In this document: in pieces, positions 45,100 to 55,199 of the stretch
Position numbering within the stretch: the first letter of the stretch is position 1
Layout: each line of letters starts with the position of its first letter
Source: Cymbidium sinense
Lineage: Eukaryota; Streptophyta; Magnoliopsida; Asparagales; Orchidaceae
Assembly (NCBI GenBank): GCA_021442155.1
Contig: JAKCPB010001419.1
Coordinates: 1-64,000, forward strand
DNA: 64,000 nt
Direction of reading: 5' to 3'
Notes under the pieces: model-generated
Databases searched by the model: none
What the model was told of the DNA's origin: nothing
Seen by the model: the letters and a program-made list of their open reading frames with translations, nothing else
Made by a program: the position numbers and the translations under genes

Positions 45100-45912
45100 C
45101 TTCCTTATCTAGAATGAGAGAGGATTGATACCTACATTAGAAAGCGGTATCAATAATTTTATTCACTCTCATAACATTTCCTTTTGGCTATTTTGGAATC
45201 TTTTATTATCCCTTCGCCTGCTTGCTAGAATGATTGGCTTTGGTAATTTTTTTTCCCTAGAGCAATAAAATATGGATTTTTTGGAATGTGCCCTTTTTTT
45301 TAAAAGTTATGCAGGATTTACCCCAGGTTCTAAATGTTAAAATTACTTATGATAATTGGTGTTTCTTGGGGTCTTTTGTCTATGGCTCTTGTAATAATAA
45401 TGGTAGAAGGCTTCTTTGGGAAGATCTTGTTAGTTTCTCTTCCTTTATGAATGCTCCTTGGTTTGTGTGTGGGACTTTAACATTATCTCTTCTCTCTTGA
45501 GAGTTGGTGGTAATGCTCCGAACTTATTTTCCATGGAGAATTCAATAACATGATCCTTGATTGTCATCTTACTGATATTGGCTTTACTGGGTCTCATTTC
45601 ACTTGGAATAATCACAGACTTTGGTAAAGATTAGATAGTGTCCTTTTTAACAATCTGTGGATCAACCTTTTCCCTAATACTTTTATTGAGCATCTCAGTA
45701 GAACCCTATCAGACCATTCTCCCTTGTTGATCATTGTAAATATTAATGCTACTAAATCCTCCTCTCATATCCCATTACGATTTCAAAATATGTGGCTTAT
45801 GGATGATAGATTTATGGATGTGGTTGCTAGCAATTGGGGTGAACCTCTCCATTCTGATGATTCTACTTTTGAGATGACGAGATTATGGTTCAAATTAAAA
45901 AGGCTTAAATAA
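45100..45912 (+). pseudogene. LINE C endonuclease domain (broken)
   Basis: The piece 45288-45500 reads VLNVKITYDNWCFLGSFVYG, then SCNNNGRRLLWEDL and APWFVCGTL (the GDFN position is altered). After a frame change come MILDCHLTDIGFTGSHFTWN with NHRLW, then LSRTLSDHSPLLIIVN near 45700-45740, and the piece 45724-45912 with FQNMWLMDDRFMDVVASNWG. The GxxFTWxN and SDHxPLL motifs are those of AP-type LINE endonucleases. Stops and shifts prevent activity. Confidence 0.85.
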
Positions 45913-46399
45913 AGCCTTAATTATGGAACAAACACTGTTTCAAAAACCTATTTGTTAATATCAAAGAAATAGAACATGAGGCTATAGTTTTAGAAGGCGA
46001 TACTATTAATGATCCATCTAAAAATGCCTTATTAACTCAAACCAAAAATAGGTTAACATGTTAGCAAGACATGGAGGAGACCTATTGGCGACAAAAGCTG
46101 GATACTATGGTGATCAAAATACCAAATACTTCCATGCCATGGTTAAAAAAAGGTTTTAAATCACATTAAAAAAATTAAAAATAATGATGGTGTATGGTGT
46201 ACTGATTCTGTCATTTCATTATTTACAAAGCTATTTAATAAAAATGTGACTTATGATATTTTCTTGCCTAAAGTTATTCTAATCTCATTTTGATGAAGAT
46301 AACAATATGCTTATCTCATTACTCTCTGAATCCAAAATTGCTATCATTTTGTAAAATATGAATATAGATTTTGTGGTGGGTCCTGATGGATTTACTACC

Positions 46400-47400
46400 T
46401 TATATTTCAAAAATGTTGGTATATCATTAAAGAGGACTTGGTTAAAGTTGTTCTTGATTACTTCAGGAAGTATCCTCACCAAATATTTTGCTAGCACTTG
46501 ATTGTTTTAATCCCTAAAGAAAATCGATCTTTGGGTGATTTTAGGCCAATTAGCCTTTGTTCCCTTTTTAATGAACCGATCTCTAAGATTTTGGCTAAAA
46601 GATTAAGTATTACACTTCCTAAAATTATCTCCCCAACCAAATAGGTTTGTTAAAAATGATGTATTTCTAATAATGTTCTTTTAGAGAGATGATCCATGAT
46701 TTAAATGCCAATGTTCTTGAGTGGTAGCTTTGCTCTTTAAGACATTTCCAAAGCTTATGATGATAACATTGGTTGAGGCTTTCCTATATAAAATTTTGGC
46801 TCTATTTGGATTTTCAAGTCAATTTATTACTTTAATTAAGAATGGTATTGAGAATTCTTGGTTTTGTTTACTTATTAATGGTGAAGTTCATGGTTTTTTC
46901 TCTTCTTCTCATGGACTAAGGCTAAAAGATCCTCTTTCTCCTACTCTTTTCATTATTGTTGTGGAATATCTCTCTAGAAGTATTAAGTAGATGTTTTCTA
47001 AAATGCTTAACATGTATTAAAAAACTAGGGGTGGCTTTCCCATTTCCCACCTCAGCTTTGCTGATGATTTCATTATATTTTGCAATGGTTCTACTCTCTA
47101 CATTAAAAAACTAAGTAAGTTTTTTACTCTGTTTGGTAGGGATAGTGGTTTGAAGATTAATCATGACAAAAGTTGCTTTATTTCTAGCTTGTCTATTTCC
47201 TTATCTAGGATTGATGCTATTAAGAATATTACGGGCTTTGTACACTTTCTTCAGTATTTGGGTACTCCATTTATATTGAGGAACCAAAAGATTTCTTTAT
47301 TTGATGAAGTTATTCAAAAAAATAAACTTCCTCTTGGGAGTTCCACTTACTTTCCTTTGGTGCTAAACTTATCCTAATAAAAGTACCCTCAAACCTTTGT
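46400..47400 (+). pseudogene. LINE C reverse transcriptase domain (broken)
   Basis: In order on +: LIVLIPKENRSLGDFRPISL at 46500-46560, KILAKRLSITLPKIISPT, motif A DISKAYDD at 46741-46764, in a different frame from the piece 46721-46990, which contains LALFGFSSQFITLIKNGIEN, CLLINGEVHGFFSSSHGLRL and KDPLSPTLFIIVVEYLSR. The active site FADD is at 47057-47068 in SFADDFIIFCNGS. The next piece, 47150-47377, starts KINHDKSCFISSLSISLSRI. RQGD is changed to RLKD. Both catalytic motifs keep their Asp residues, but several frameshifts break the gene. Confidence 0.88.
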
Positions 47401-48600
47401 ATCTTTTGTCCCCTATTGTGCCTACTCACTATTATTAAAGGATAAATAGACTTATTAACAAATTCTTTTGGGGTTCTACCTCTTCTTCGGAAAGTTCATT
47501 GGGCTAGTTAGCATAACTTTTGTGGGCCTTTTAATGAAGGTGGTTTGGGTTGTAAAACTTTAGAAGACTTCATTAAATGTTTTTTATACAAAATGTGGTG
47601 GAATTATAGAATCAACTATAATTACTAGTCTTAATTTATGCTTGCTAAATACTATAAGGAGAAACACCTCCTCACACTTGTACTTTCAAACTTAGGGACT
47701 CTCAGGTGTGGAGAAGACTTTGTAAAATCAACTAGATTGCTGAGAATCTTATCTCTTGTGGTGTGAATTCGGGCTCCTCCTTCTTTTGGCAAAGACATTG
47801 ATTCTTTCCTTAATACTCATTCCATTGTGAGGCTTAAGGTTAATCAGTTAATTACTCAGAATAATTAGGATCTGGCTCAATAAATTTCCATTAAATGTGA
47901 TAGTTGATAAAATCCTTACAATTTGTCCATTACCTATAAATCGACCAAATCCTCTTCAAAATTCCTCCTCAGATTTTGTTTTAAGGATATTTGGCATTCT
48001 TTCAGACTTAAAACTCAAGAGTCCTTGGTTTTCACTAAAATCCAGAATATGTCTATCCCTACCTCCTTTTTGATCTTAACTTCTACAAAACTATATTCTT
48101 GTTGATGCTACCCTTTTAAAAAAAAGGCTTCCACCTCCCCTCTAAATGCCAATGTTGCTTTCACATTGAAATTGTGGATCATGTGTGTTGTGAATGGCCT
48201 ATTGTTGTTAATGTTTGAGTTGGTATGATGGTATGTTTAATACTTTCCATTTGATGGATCATTTTCTATTATGCAACTTCTTGAAACTTTTTTCTCTTAT
48301 ACTTCTAAAGGCCATATGAAAGTTGTTCTAGCCACTACTCTTACTGGTATATTTGGTTGGAAAGAAATGATGCTAAGCATCGTGATATACCTATGAACTA
48401 TCATCGTATTATTGCTAGTGCCAAATGTAAAATTATGTCTCTTTATAAAGCTGATTTTCTTACTTCCTTTAGTTTCAAAGGGTACAAATATGTGGCCTTT
48501 AACTTTGGGATTAATCTTCCTTCTTGTGGAATTGCTCCCACTAAAATTATATACTAGATGAAGAATTATCATGACATTAAGGTTAACACGATTTTCGATT
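47400..48600 (+). pseudogene. LINE C connection and zinc-binding region (broken)
   Basis: The sequence at 47455-47530 matches the FFWG..S..K.HW block (TNSFGVLPLLRKVHWAS in mixed frames), and 47540-47600 the GGLGCKxLEDF..C block. At about 48125-48190 the reading FHLPSKCQCCFHIEIVDHVC shows a Cys-x2-Cys ... His-x-Cys zinc pattern better kept than in LINEs A and B. The piece 48357-48557 begins after IWLERNDAKHRDIPMN and runs KCKIMSLYKADFLTSFSFKG. Confidence 0.75.
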
Positions 48601-49000
48601 TCTAATGGCTTTTTTATGGTTGTGGGGGATTTTAAGAGATTATAGTGGTCGGGGTTATCTCGCTTTTGCTCTTTAGAACCCTATTTACGTATTATTTTGA
48701 GCTTAAAGGTCTACACTATGGTATTTACGCTTATAGAAAGGATTTTGAAGATTTGGTTTGAAGTTGATGCTCTCCTTCTTCTTGAATTAATAAATTTGGG
48801 AGCTCATGGAAATGCTGAAGTGTATTATTTACTTAACTATACTAGGAGGCTTCTTTGCCAACCTAGATTATCAAATTTCTTATATTTATCGAAGGCAATT
48901 CTTGTGCTAATTTTCTTGCTAATTGGGGAGCCAAGTCCTCCTCTTTTAATCTGTTCTCTAATGATGATATTCCATCACTTTTAAGGGGGCTTGTGAGTCT
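48600..49000 (+). pseudogene. LINE C RNase H remnant
   Basis: The + strand at 48610-48675 reads CGGF-stop or GILRDYSGRGYLAFAL depending on frame, the CGGxLRDxxGxxLxAFA block of plant LINE RNase H. The piece 48697-48984 follows, with LELINLGAHGNAEVYYLLNY in a shifted frame and LSKAILVLIFLLIG; the corresponding DGxxxAxxLANxG block reads GNSCANFLANWGAK in frame at 48890-48935. The initial TDGS is not clearly preserved. Confidence 0.65.
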
Positions 49001-50640
49001 TGATAAAACTAGATTGCCTTATGTTATAAATTTTTAAGCCTTTTATGCTTCTTCTTCCTGTGGAGATATGGCTCTTCCCTAAGTTTTTGGATCTGATTAT
49101 GTCATTTTTTATCTTCTGCTGGTTTGGGCTTTATAAATTCCTTCTCATGAACCATAACTTATTTTATTGTCTGCATGTTTCCCAGTTTATGGATGGGATG
49201 GGGCTAGTCTTCCTTTCTACTTTGTCCCTTTTCCTTTCTATTTTGCATTCTCTACTATTTTGGTAGAGGTGTTTGTTGTAGATGGAGGTTGGGACCTGCT
49301 TGTCCAATGTTGGGTGTGTTCTTCTTTTCTAGCTGGATCTTTCTACAATCTTTTTTTGATGCTTCCCATTTTCAGGTTGGGCATTGGCTATTACTAAATA
49401 GTTGTGGGTTTGCTATTTCACTAAACCATTGGGTTATCTTTGCTTATTCTTAACCTAATGGATGAATTAGTTACTTTCTTTGATTATGCTCATTGTTTCT
49501 CTTTCTCTTCTTATTTTGGTGATTACTTATTATTTCCTTGCACATTTGGGACTTCTTTTGGTCTCCTTCTCATCTTTTTTTTTGTTGCTATTTGTTTAGC
49601 TTGATTATTTTCCCTTAATATGATGGATTTTTGACTATTTATTTTTGATTCCTAACATGGCTCGCTCGGAATGACACTGCCTACCTTCTCTTCTGTTGGT
49701 TAAATTATTTTGTTTGTTGTATTATCTATTGGCTGAATGGATAAGTAGGTTATTATGTTCAGCATGCTGATTATTTTTGGTGGATTTCTTCCTACTTTTT
49801 GGTTCTGTTGATTACCATTTGGTTAGCCTCATTATTGCCTTTCTATGTGTTTATCTAGCTAAGGTTACTCTTGGCTCTATTAGACCTATATAATTACTTT
49901 ATGATCTAGCTATTAATAGGTGGTTGTTGCTCTTGATTGGCTTTCATCACTATGTGGGTGTTTTCCCCTTAATGTTTCATCTAGGTAGGGGTTTTGTTAT
50001 ATTCATTCTCATGCTATGGTGGAATACTTAGGTGATGCTTCTCTTACAAAGGATTGGTGGCATACCTTTGCCATCTTGAATAGTGTTTCCTTTCATTCTA
50101 GAGTGCATTTTCTATTGCTTGGTATGCATGTATTAAAGATCATATGATTTTCATCCATGATAGTACCCCCAGTATGTAGGCTATGATGGTGGGATGATTT
50201 CACTCATAATTTGGCTAGTAGCACTTGTGATGTAACCCTTCCTTTGAAGTTTAGATGCTCATGTTTGTTGCCCATTCTCTGGTGAGCACAGCTTTCCCCA
50301 CACTTCTCTAAATTTCTCACACTTTCATTTATTTTTCAATTAATTTTGTTTGTATCTCTTTACTGTGCTAATTCCTTCTTCTAGCTATTTATAAGTTTGT
50401 GTTGTTTCCTTCGGGTTCCTTTCTGGAGGTGGCAAATACTTCTCTCATCTTCTCAAGCTTTTCTTGAAGGCGTCTCATTTCTTTTTTTTTGCTACTTTTG
50501 TATCTCTTGCAATTTTTCTTTTCTTTTCTTTTCCTTTTATTTTGGTTGTACTTAGATGGGGATTCACTCTCTAGGTTGTAGCTCTTTGAGCATGGTTCTT
50601 AAGTTTATCCCCTCTTAAGGATCTTGTAACCCCCTTTTTT
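49000..50640 (+). other. LINE C 3' region
   Basis: About 1.6 kb, T-rich on +, no recognised protein. The segment 50170-50290 (CTATGATGGTGGGATGATTT, GTAGCACTTGTGATGTAACC, GTTGCCCATTCT) is the counterpart of LINE A 3690-3830 and LINE B 12200-12300, so this part of the 3' region is conserved in the family. Short hydrophobic frames (49045-49397) are composition effects. Confidence 0.65.
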
Positions 50641-50695
50641 GCGGCAATAAAATTCCCCTACATGGGGTTCTCCAAAAAAAAAGTTTCTTTAAAAA
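50640..50695 (+). terminator. LINE C 3' terminus: AATAAA, hairpin, poly(A)
   Basis: AATAAA at 50646-50651, inverted repeat CCCC-TACAT-GGGG at 50655-50667, GTTCTCC-like linker and an A run from 50673, followed by GTTTCTTT and a second A run. The best-preserved 3' end of the family. Confidence 0.85.
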
Positions 50696-50697
50696 AA

Positions 50698-51230
50698 AAT
50701 TCTCCATTGCTAGAAATTTTGAAAGAGTTTGATCAGAGAAACACCATCAATAGGAATACTGATGATGTTATTACTAATGAAATTAGGAATCAAATCATTT
50801 AAAGAGAAATTCAATCACCATTATAAATAAAATGACTAACTTTTAAGGAAAAAAATTGAGTATTAAGCAAAGAATGAATGGAAAAGTCCCCATCAGGTTA
50901 TCTTGCCAAAGAAAGAAGAACCATTATTAATACCTCAAAAATGAGAGGTTCCTCATTCCATTTAATATCATAGAGCCATTTCCAAACAATAGAGTCACCA
51001 TGTTTATAATTGCAAATTAAAGGATGCTTACCTTTGCAATATTTAAAATTCATGAATTTAGCCCAAAGACTTTCATTTTTCTGAAAATTCCACCAAAGTT
51101 TATAGGAAAAAACATTGGTGTAATCCATCAAAGATTTGCACCCAATACCACCTTCATAAATAGAACCCCACATATTAGACCAAGAGTCCAATAAAGCCTT
51201 TTAATTCCTAGAGCCTTAAAAAACTTATTA
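50698..51230 (-). pseudogene. LINE D connection/zinc region
   Basis: The piece 51191-50898 (97 codons) reads WSNMWGSIYEGGIGCKSLMD, then YTNVFSYKLWWNFQKNESLW and AKFMNFKYCKGKHPLICNYK. This is the EGGLGxxxLxxxNxAxxxKxxWxF..SLWxxxxxxKY block of plant LINEs. It is the clearest copy of this block in the window and aligns with LINE B 15728-15519. Confidence 0.85.
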
Positions 51231-51439
51231 AATAGTCTTTCAATCATGATAAGAAGAAGGAAGTAGGAACAATATTAAGCAAAAGTAAACAGAAGAGAGT
51301 AAAGAATAATTTTAATAACAATTAATCTACAACCAAAGGATAAGAAATGAAATTGAGGGTAGAAATTTTATTTTGAATATTATGGATTACCTCATCAAAA
51401 GTTGGGATCTCTTTTGACCACAATATAGCAAAGCCTAAA

Positions 51440-51780
51440 TATTTAATAGAAAGATTTTAATGAGAAAAACTAGTAATATCCTTAATTTTTATTAATTCTT
51501 TGAATATAAATGGAAGTAGAAGTGATAAAACAACTTTTATGATTACTAATCCAAAGGCCACTTTCCTTTTCAAATTTATTTAAAAAACTCTTAGACTTTT
51601 TAACATAATGTAACAAGCCATTACAAAATATTATGAAATCATCAACAAAACTAAAGTGAGAGATAGCCAAATGACTAAGATTACTGAAATACATACTAGA
51701 ATTCTTCTCAAAAGAAGATTAAATAACGATACCAATATTCAATCGCAATAATAAAAAGTGAAGGAGAAAGAGGGTCACCT
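51440..51780 (-). pseudogene. LINE D reverse transcriptase, C-terminal part with active site
   Basis: The piece 51694-51482 reads LSHLAISHFSFVDDFIIFCN, then KKSKSFLNKFEKESGLWISN. FVDD (about 51635-51652) is the catalytic motif with both Asp kept. The sequence upstream, to 51780, ends in the complement of RQGDPLSP, where the RTE element is inserted. The N-terminal half of the domain lies beyond it, at 54565-55190. Confidence 0.85.
51764..51780. repeat. Target-site duplication of the RTE LINE, left copy
   Basis: GAGAAAGAGGGTCACCT, identical over 17 bp to 54565-54581. The uninterrupted equivalent in LINE A is at 9905-9921 (GAGAAAGAGGGTCACCT followed by TGTCGC), which confirms the junction. Confidence 0.96.
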
Positions 51781-52560
51781 AGAATTAGGTTAGGATCTTG
51801 GAATATAGGTACTCTTACAGGTAAATTAATGGAATTAATAGATATTATGGTTCATATAGAGATAAATATTTTATGTGTTCAAGAAACTAAATGGGTTGGG
51901 GAGAAAGCCAAGGAGATTGATAGTTTAGGTTTTAAACTTTGGTATTCAGGTAAAAGTCAAACTAGAAATGGTGTAGGTGTGATTATAGATAAAAGTTTGA
52001 AGGATAATGTTATAAATATTAATAGATGTGGAGATAGAATTATAGCTTTAAAGATTATTATTGATACTAAGATTATCAATGTTATAAGTGTCTATGCTCC
52101 TCAAGTAGGTTTGGAGGTAAGTAAAGAAAAATTTTGGAATGAATTAGAGGGATTAATACAAAAGATACCTCTTGAAGAAAAAGTATTATTTATTGGAGGA
52201 GATTTAAATGGACATGTTGGTAGAGTGGTAGAAGATTTTAAAGTATTCATGGTGGTTATGGATTTGGGTGACTAATGAAGAAGGTAGGACTATATTAGAT
52301 TTTGCTTTAGCTTATGATTTTGTAGTTGCTAACACTTTATTTAAGAAAGAGATGAACATATTATTACTTATAAAAATGGATCTAGTAAAATACAGATTGA
52401 TTATTTTTTGATAAGAAAAATAGATCGTTTAGATTGTAAAGATTGTAAGGTCATTCCAAGTGAAAATCTAAGTACCCAACATCGATTGTTAGTTTTAGAT
52501 TTTAAGATGAAAGGTTGTAAGAGAAACAATAAACCAAATTATTATCCTAGAATTAGATGG
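51781..52560 (+). pseudogene. RTE LINE endonuclease domain (frameshifted)
   Basis: The frame is open from 51781 to 52275. LGSWNIGTLTGKLMELIDIM, ILCVQETKWVG (catalytic Glu), YSGKSQTRNGVGVIIDKSL, INVISVYAPQVG and FIGGDLNGHVG (catalytic Asp/Asn) are all recognisable. After a frameshift near 52240 it continues TNEEGRTILDFALAYDFVVA, IQIDYFLIRK and STQHRLLVLDFKMKG, the plant RTE form of the SDHxxL C-terminus (TQHRLLV). All catalytic motifs are visible; the gene is broken only by a few indels. Similar plant ORFs are often mislabelled craniofacial development protein 2-like in databases. Confidence 0.92.
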
Positions 52561-52579
52561 GACAAAGAACACAAATAAA

Positions 52580-54533
52580 AATATTTTTAAGAGCAAGCTA
52601 CAAGAGATTAGAATTTGGGATGTTCATGAGGAAGCTAACATTATGTGGGGAAAAATAGCAAGTGAAATTAAGCAAGTTGCTAAAGATGTGCTTGGAGAAT
52701 CAAAAGGAAAAGCTTCTTTTAATAAGAATAGTTGGTGGTGGAGTCAGAGTGTGCAAGAAAAGATAAAAAATAAGTATTGTTATAAAACTTGGTTTAGATG
52801 TAAAAACTCGGAGAATTGGGAAATATATAAAGTGGCCTGTAGAGATTCTAAGAAAGCAATATATGATGCAAAAAATTTTTTTTTAGTGATTTATACAATA
52901 GATTAGATACCAAAGAAGGATGTATGTATAAGTTAAACCAAGAGATAGGAGAAGTAAAGACATAGTTCAAGTTGTATTAAGGATGAAAATAATAAAATAC
53001 TTTTTTTAGAAAGGATATTGAAAATAGGTGGATGAGGTATTTTGATAAACTTTTCAATGAAGGATCAGTATGATTGATTTTAGCAACCTTAATACCTAAA
53101 CAAAATAGAATTTCATTTTTATCATTATTAGTAAATATTAGTGAAGCTTTAAAGAAAATGAAATGTGGAAAAGCAGGAGGATAATATTCCAATAGAAGTG
53201 TGGAAATGTTTAGGAGATCAAGGAATTTCTTGGCTTACAAATCTTGTTAATGTCATTTTATAGACTAAAAATTTGTCATATGAGTGGTGAAATAGTTTGT
53301 TGGTTTCTATATTTAAGAATAAAGGCGATGCGCAAGAGTGTGCAAATTATATAGGAATTAAGTTAATGTGCCATACATTAAAATTATGGGAGAGAGTAAT
53401 TGTGCATAGGTTACGATGTGATACAGTTTCTCACAATCAGTTTGGTTTCATGCGGTAGATCTACTATGGATGCTATACATTTGTTAAGGGGTTTGATGGA
53501 GAAGCATAGAAAGTAAGGAGGATCTACATATGATATTTATTGATTTAGAAAGATAAAGTTTCAAGAGATGTTCTTTGGAGAGTTCTAGAAGAAAGGAGTT
53601 AATATTGGTTATATTCAAGTCATTAAGGATATGTATACTAGAGCTACTTGTGTCCAAACACAAGGAGGATTGACAAAATATTTTCCTATTTTAGTTGGAT
53701 TACATCAAGGATCAATTAAGCCCTTATCTTTTTTACTTTAGTTATGGATGTTCTTGGCATTTACAAGAAGATGTACCTTTGGTATGCTTTTTTGATGACA
53801 TTCTTCTTGTTGATAAGACTAGAGGAGTCCAATAGAAACTTGAATTATGGAGGTCAACTCTAGAGTCTAAAGGTTTTCATTTAGTAGATCTAAAACAAAT
53901 ATATGGAGTGTAATTTTAATTGTAGAAGTTCTAGTAGTGTTGTGACATTAGGTGAACAAGTCATTAATAAGAGTGAGTGTTTGAATATTTAGGCTCTATT
54001 GTTCAAAATGATGGTGAAATAGATGGAGATGTTATTAGTAGAATTCAAGTTGGATGGTTGAAGTGGAGGAATGCATCTGGCCTATTATGTGATAGAAAAG
54101 TTCCACTTAAACTTAAGGAAAATTTTATAAGATGGTGGTAAGACCTGCAATGACTTATGGTGCAGAATGTTGGCCAATAAAATAAAGCATAAGACTAAGT
54201 TTAGGTTTAGAGATGAGGATGCTTAGGTGGATGAGTGGCTTTACTCTTAGAGATAGAATGCAAAATGAGTATATTGGAAAAAGTTGGAGTAGCTCATGGT
54301 AGATAAGATTAGGAGAGTAGCCTTAGATGGTTTGGCCACATAAAGCGTCGGCAGTCCGATGACTAGATTAGGAGAGTAGATGCATTAGATTTGCCTTATG
54401 TTAAGAAAGCTAGAGGTAGACCTAAAAAGATTTGGTTAAGATGTATAAAAATGATCTTAGTATACTTGATTTAAATGAGAATTTGACACCTAATAGGACA
54501 CAATGGAGACGAAGGATTCATGTAGATTATTAG
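52580..54533 (+). pseudogene. RTE LINE linker, reverse transcriptase and C-terminus (broken)
   Basis: The linker piece 52643-52906 reads IASEIKQVAKDVLGESKGKA, then WWWSQSVQEKIKNKYCYKTW. RT follows in pieces: EALKKMKCGKAGG, NIPIEVWKCLGDQGISWLTN, SIFKNKGDAQECANYIGIKL and QFGFM (about 53150-53460), then IKDMYTRATCVQTQGG at 53625-53670. The YADD-type site near 53790 is degraded (FDDILLVD-like reading). The C-terminus reads RVDALDLPYVKKARGRPKKI and ENLTPNRTQWRRRIHVDY-stop, the stop being at 54531-54533. Many stops and shifts are present. Confidence 0.88.
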
Positions 54534-54564
54534 ATTAAGGCTTGATGTTATTATTGTTGTTGTT

Positions 54565-54581
54565 GAGAAAGAGGGTCACCT
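54565..54581. repeat. Target-site duplication of the RTE LINE, right copy
   Basis: Second copy of the same 17 bp, immediately after the TTGTTGTTGTT tail. LINE D resumes in frame with the RQGDPLSP complement. Confidence 0.96.
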
Positions 54582-55190
54582 TGTCTTATACCTTGAGAGG
54601 AATTAAAGAAGCCAAAGTTTTCACCATTGATAACTAATGAAAACCAAACATTTTTAATTATATTGTTAACGGAAGAAATAAAATGATTAGAGAAACCAAA
54701 TAAAGTAAGAATTCTATTAAGAAAATCCCAAGAAATGTTATCATAAGCTTTGGTGATGTCAAGCTTAAGAAGTAAATTTCCACCTCTAGTTTTAACATTC
54801 AAATTGTGAATCAATTCTTAAGTAAGCAAGATGTTTTCCAAAATAGTTCTACCTTTACACTGTTTGATTAGGAGAGATAATCATAGGAAGAAACATACTA
54901 AAGCCTATTAGTCTCAAAATTTTAGAAATCAATTTATTAAAAAAAATTACAAAGACTAATAGGTCTAAAGTCATTCCAAAGTCGATTATCTTACTTAGGA
55001 ATAAGAACAATAGAAGTGTTAGTAAAATATTGAGGAATAGAATTCCCTTGAAAAAATCCTTAACAACATTAACAAGATCAACTTTAAAATAAACCAAGCT
55101 TTTGAATAAAGTGTAACCATCGACCACAGAATCAACATTTACCATTAAGAATATTAAAATTTCCTCATCAAAAGGAGGAGCAACCAATCA
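54565..55190 (-). pseudogene. LINE D reverse transcriptase, N-terminal part
   Basis: The piece 54814-54551 reads GGNLLLKLDITKAYDNISWD, then FLNRILTLFGFSNHF and SSQGIRQGDPLS, giving motif A with its Asp and the RQGDPLSP motif truncated by the RTE junction. The piece 55187-54855 covers the preceding block, partly out of frame (FLNILLTLLLFLFLSKIIDF in place of TSIVLIPK, then NKLISKILRLI and IISPNQTV). Confidence 0.86.
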
Positions 55191-55199
55191 CTCTTTATC

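Larger units (their letters stand above)
44457..50695 (+). mobile_element. LINE C: L1-type LINE inserted into LINE D
   Basis: Plus-strand element of about 6.2 kb. It has an uncertain 5' part (44457-44770), the end of ORF1 (to about 45003), endonuclease (45100-45905), RT (46400-47400), zinc region (about 48130-48400), RNase H (48600-49000), a 3' region and a classic tail: AATAAA at 50646, CCCCTACATGGGG at 50655-50667 and poly(A) from 50673. Its 3' end matches LINE A closely. A possible imperfect target duplication is AAAAGTTTTCTTT at about 44443 against AAAAGTTTCTTT at about 50685. The left boundary is uncertain by tens of bases. The whole lies in opposite orientation inside LINE D. Confidence 0.87.
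51781..54564 (+). mobile_element. RTE-clade LINE inserted in LINE D, with perfect 17-bp target duplication
   Basis: Flanked by GAGAAAGAGGGTCACCT at 51764-51780 and 54565-54581. At the left junction the endonuclease reading frame begins at the first base (RIRLGSWNIGTLTGKL), so the 5' end is truncated only slightly into the start of the domain. The order is endonuclease, RT, C-terminal block, stop at 54531, then a GTTATTATTGTTGTTGTTG microsatellite tail instead of poly(A), as is typical for RTE elements. There is no ORF1 or RNase H. Several frameshifts and stops are present. It is clearly distinct from the L1-type LINEs around it. Confidence 0.95.
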
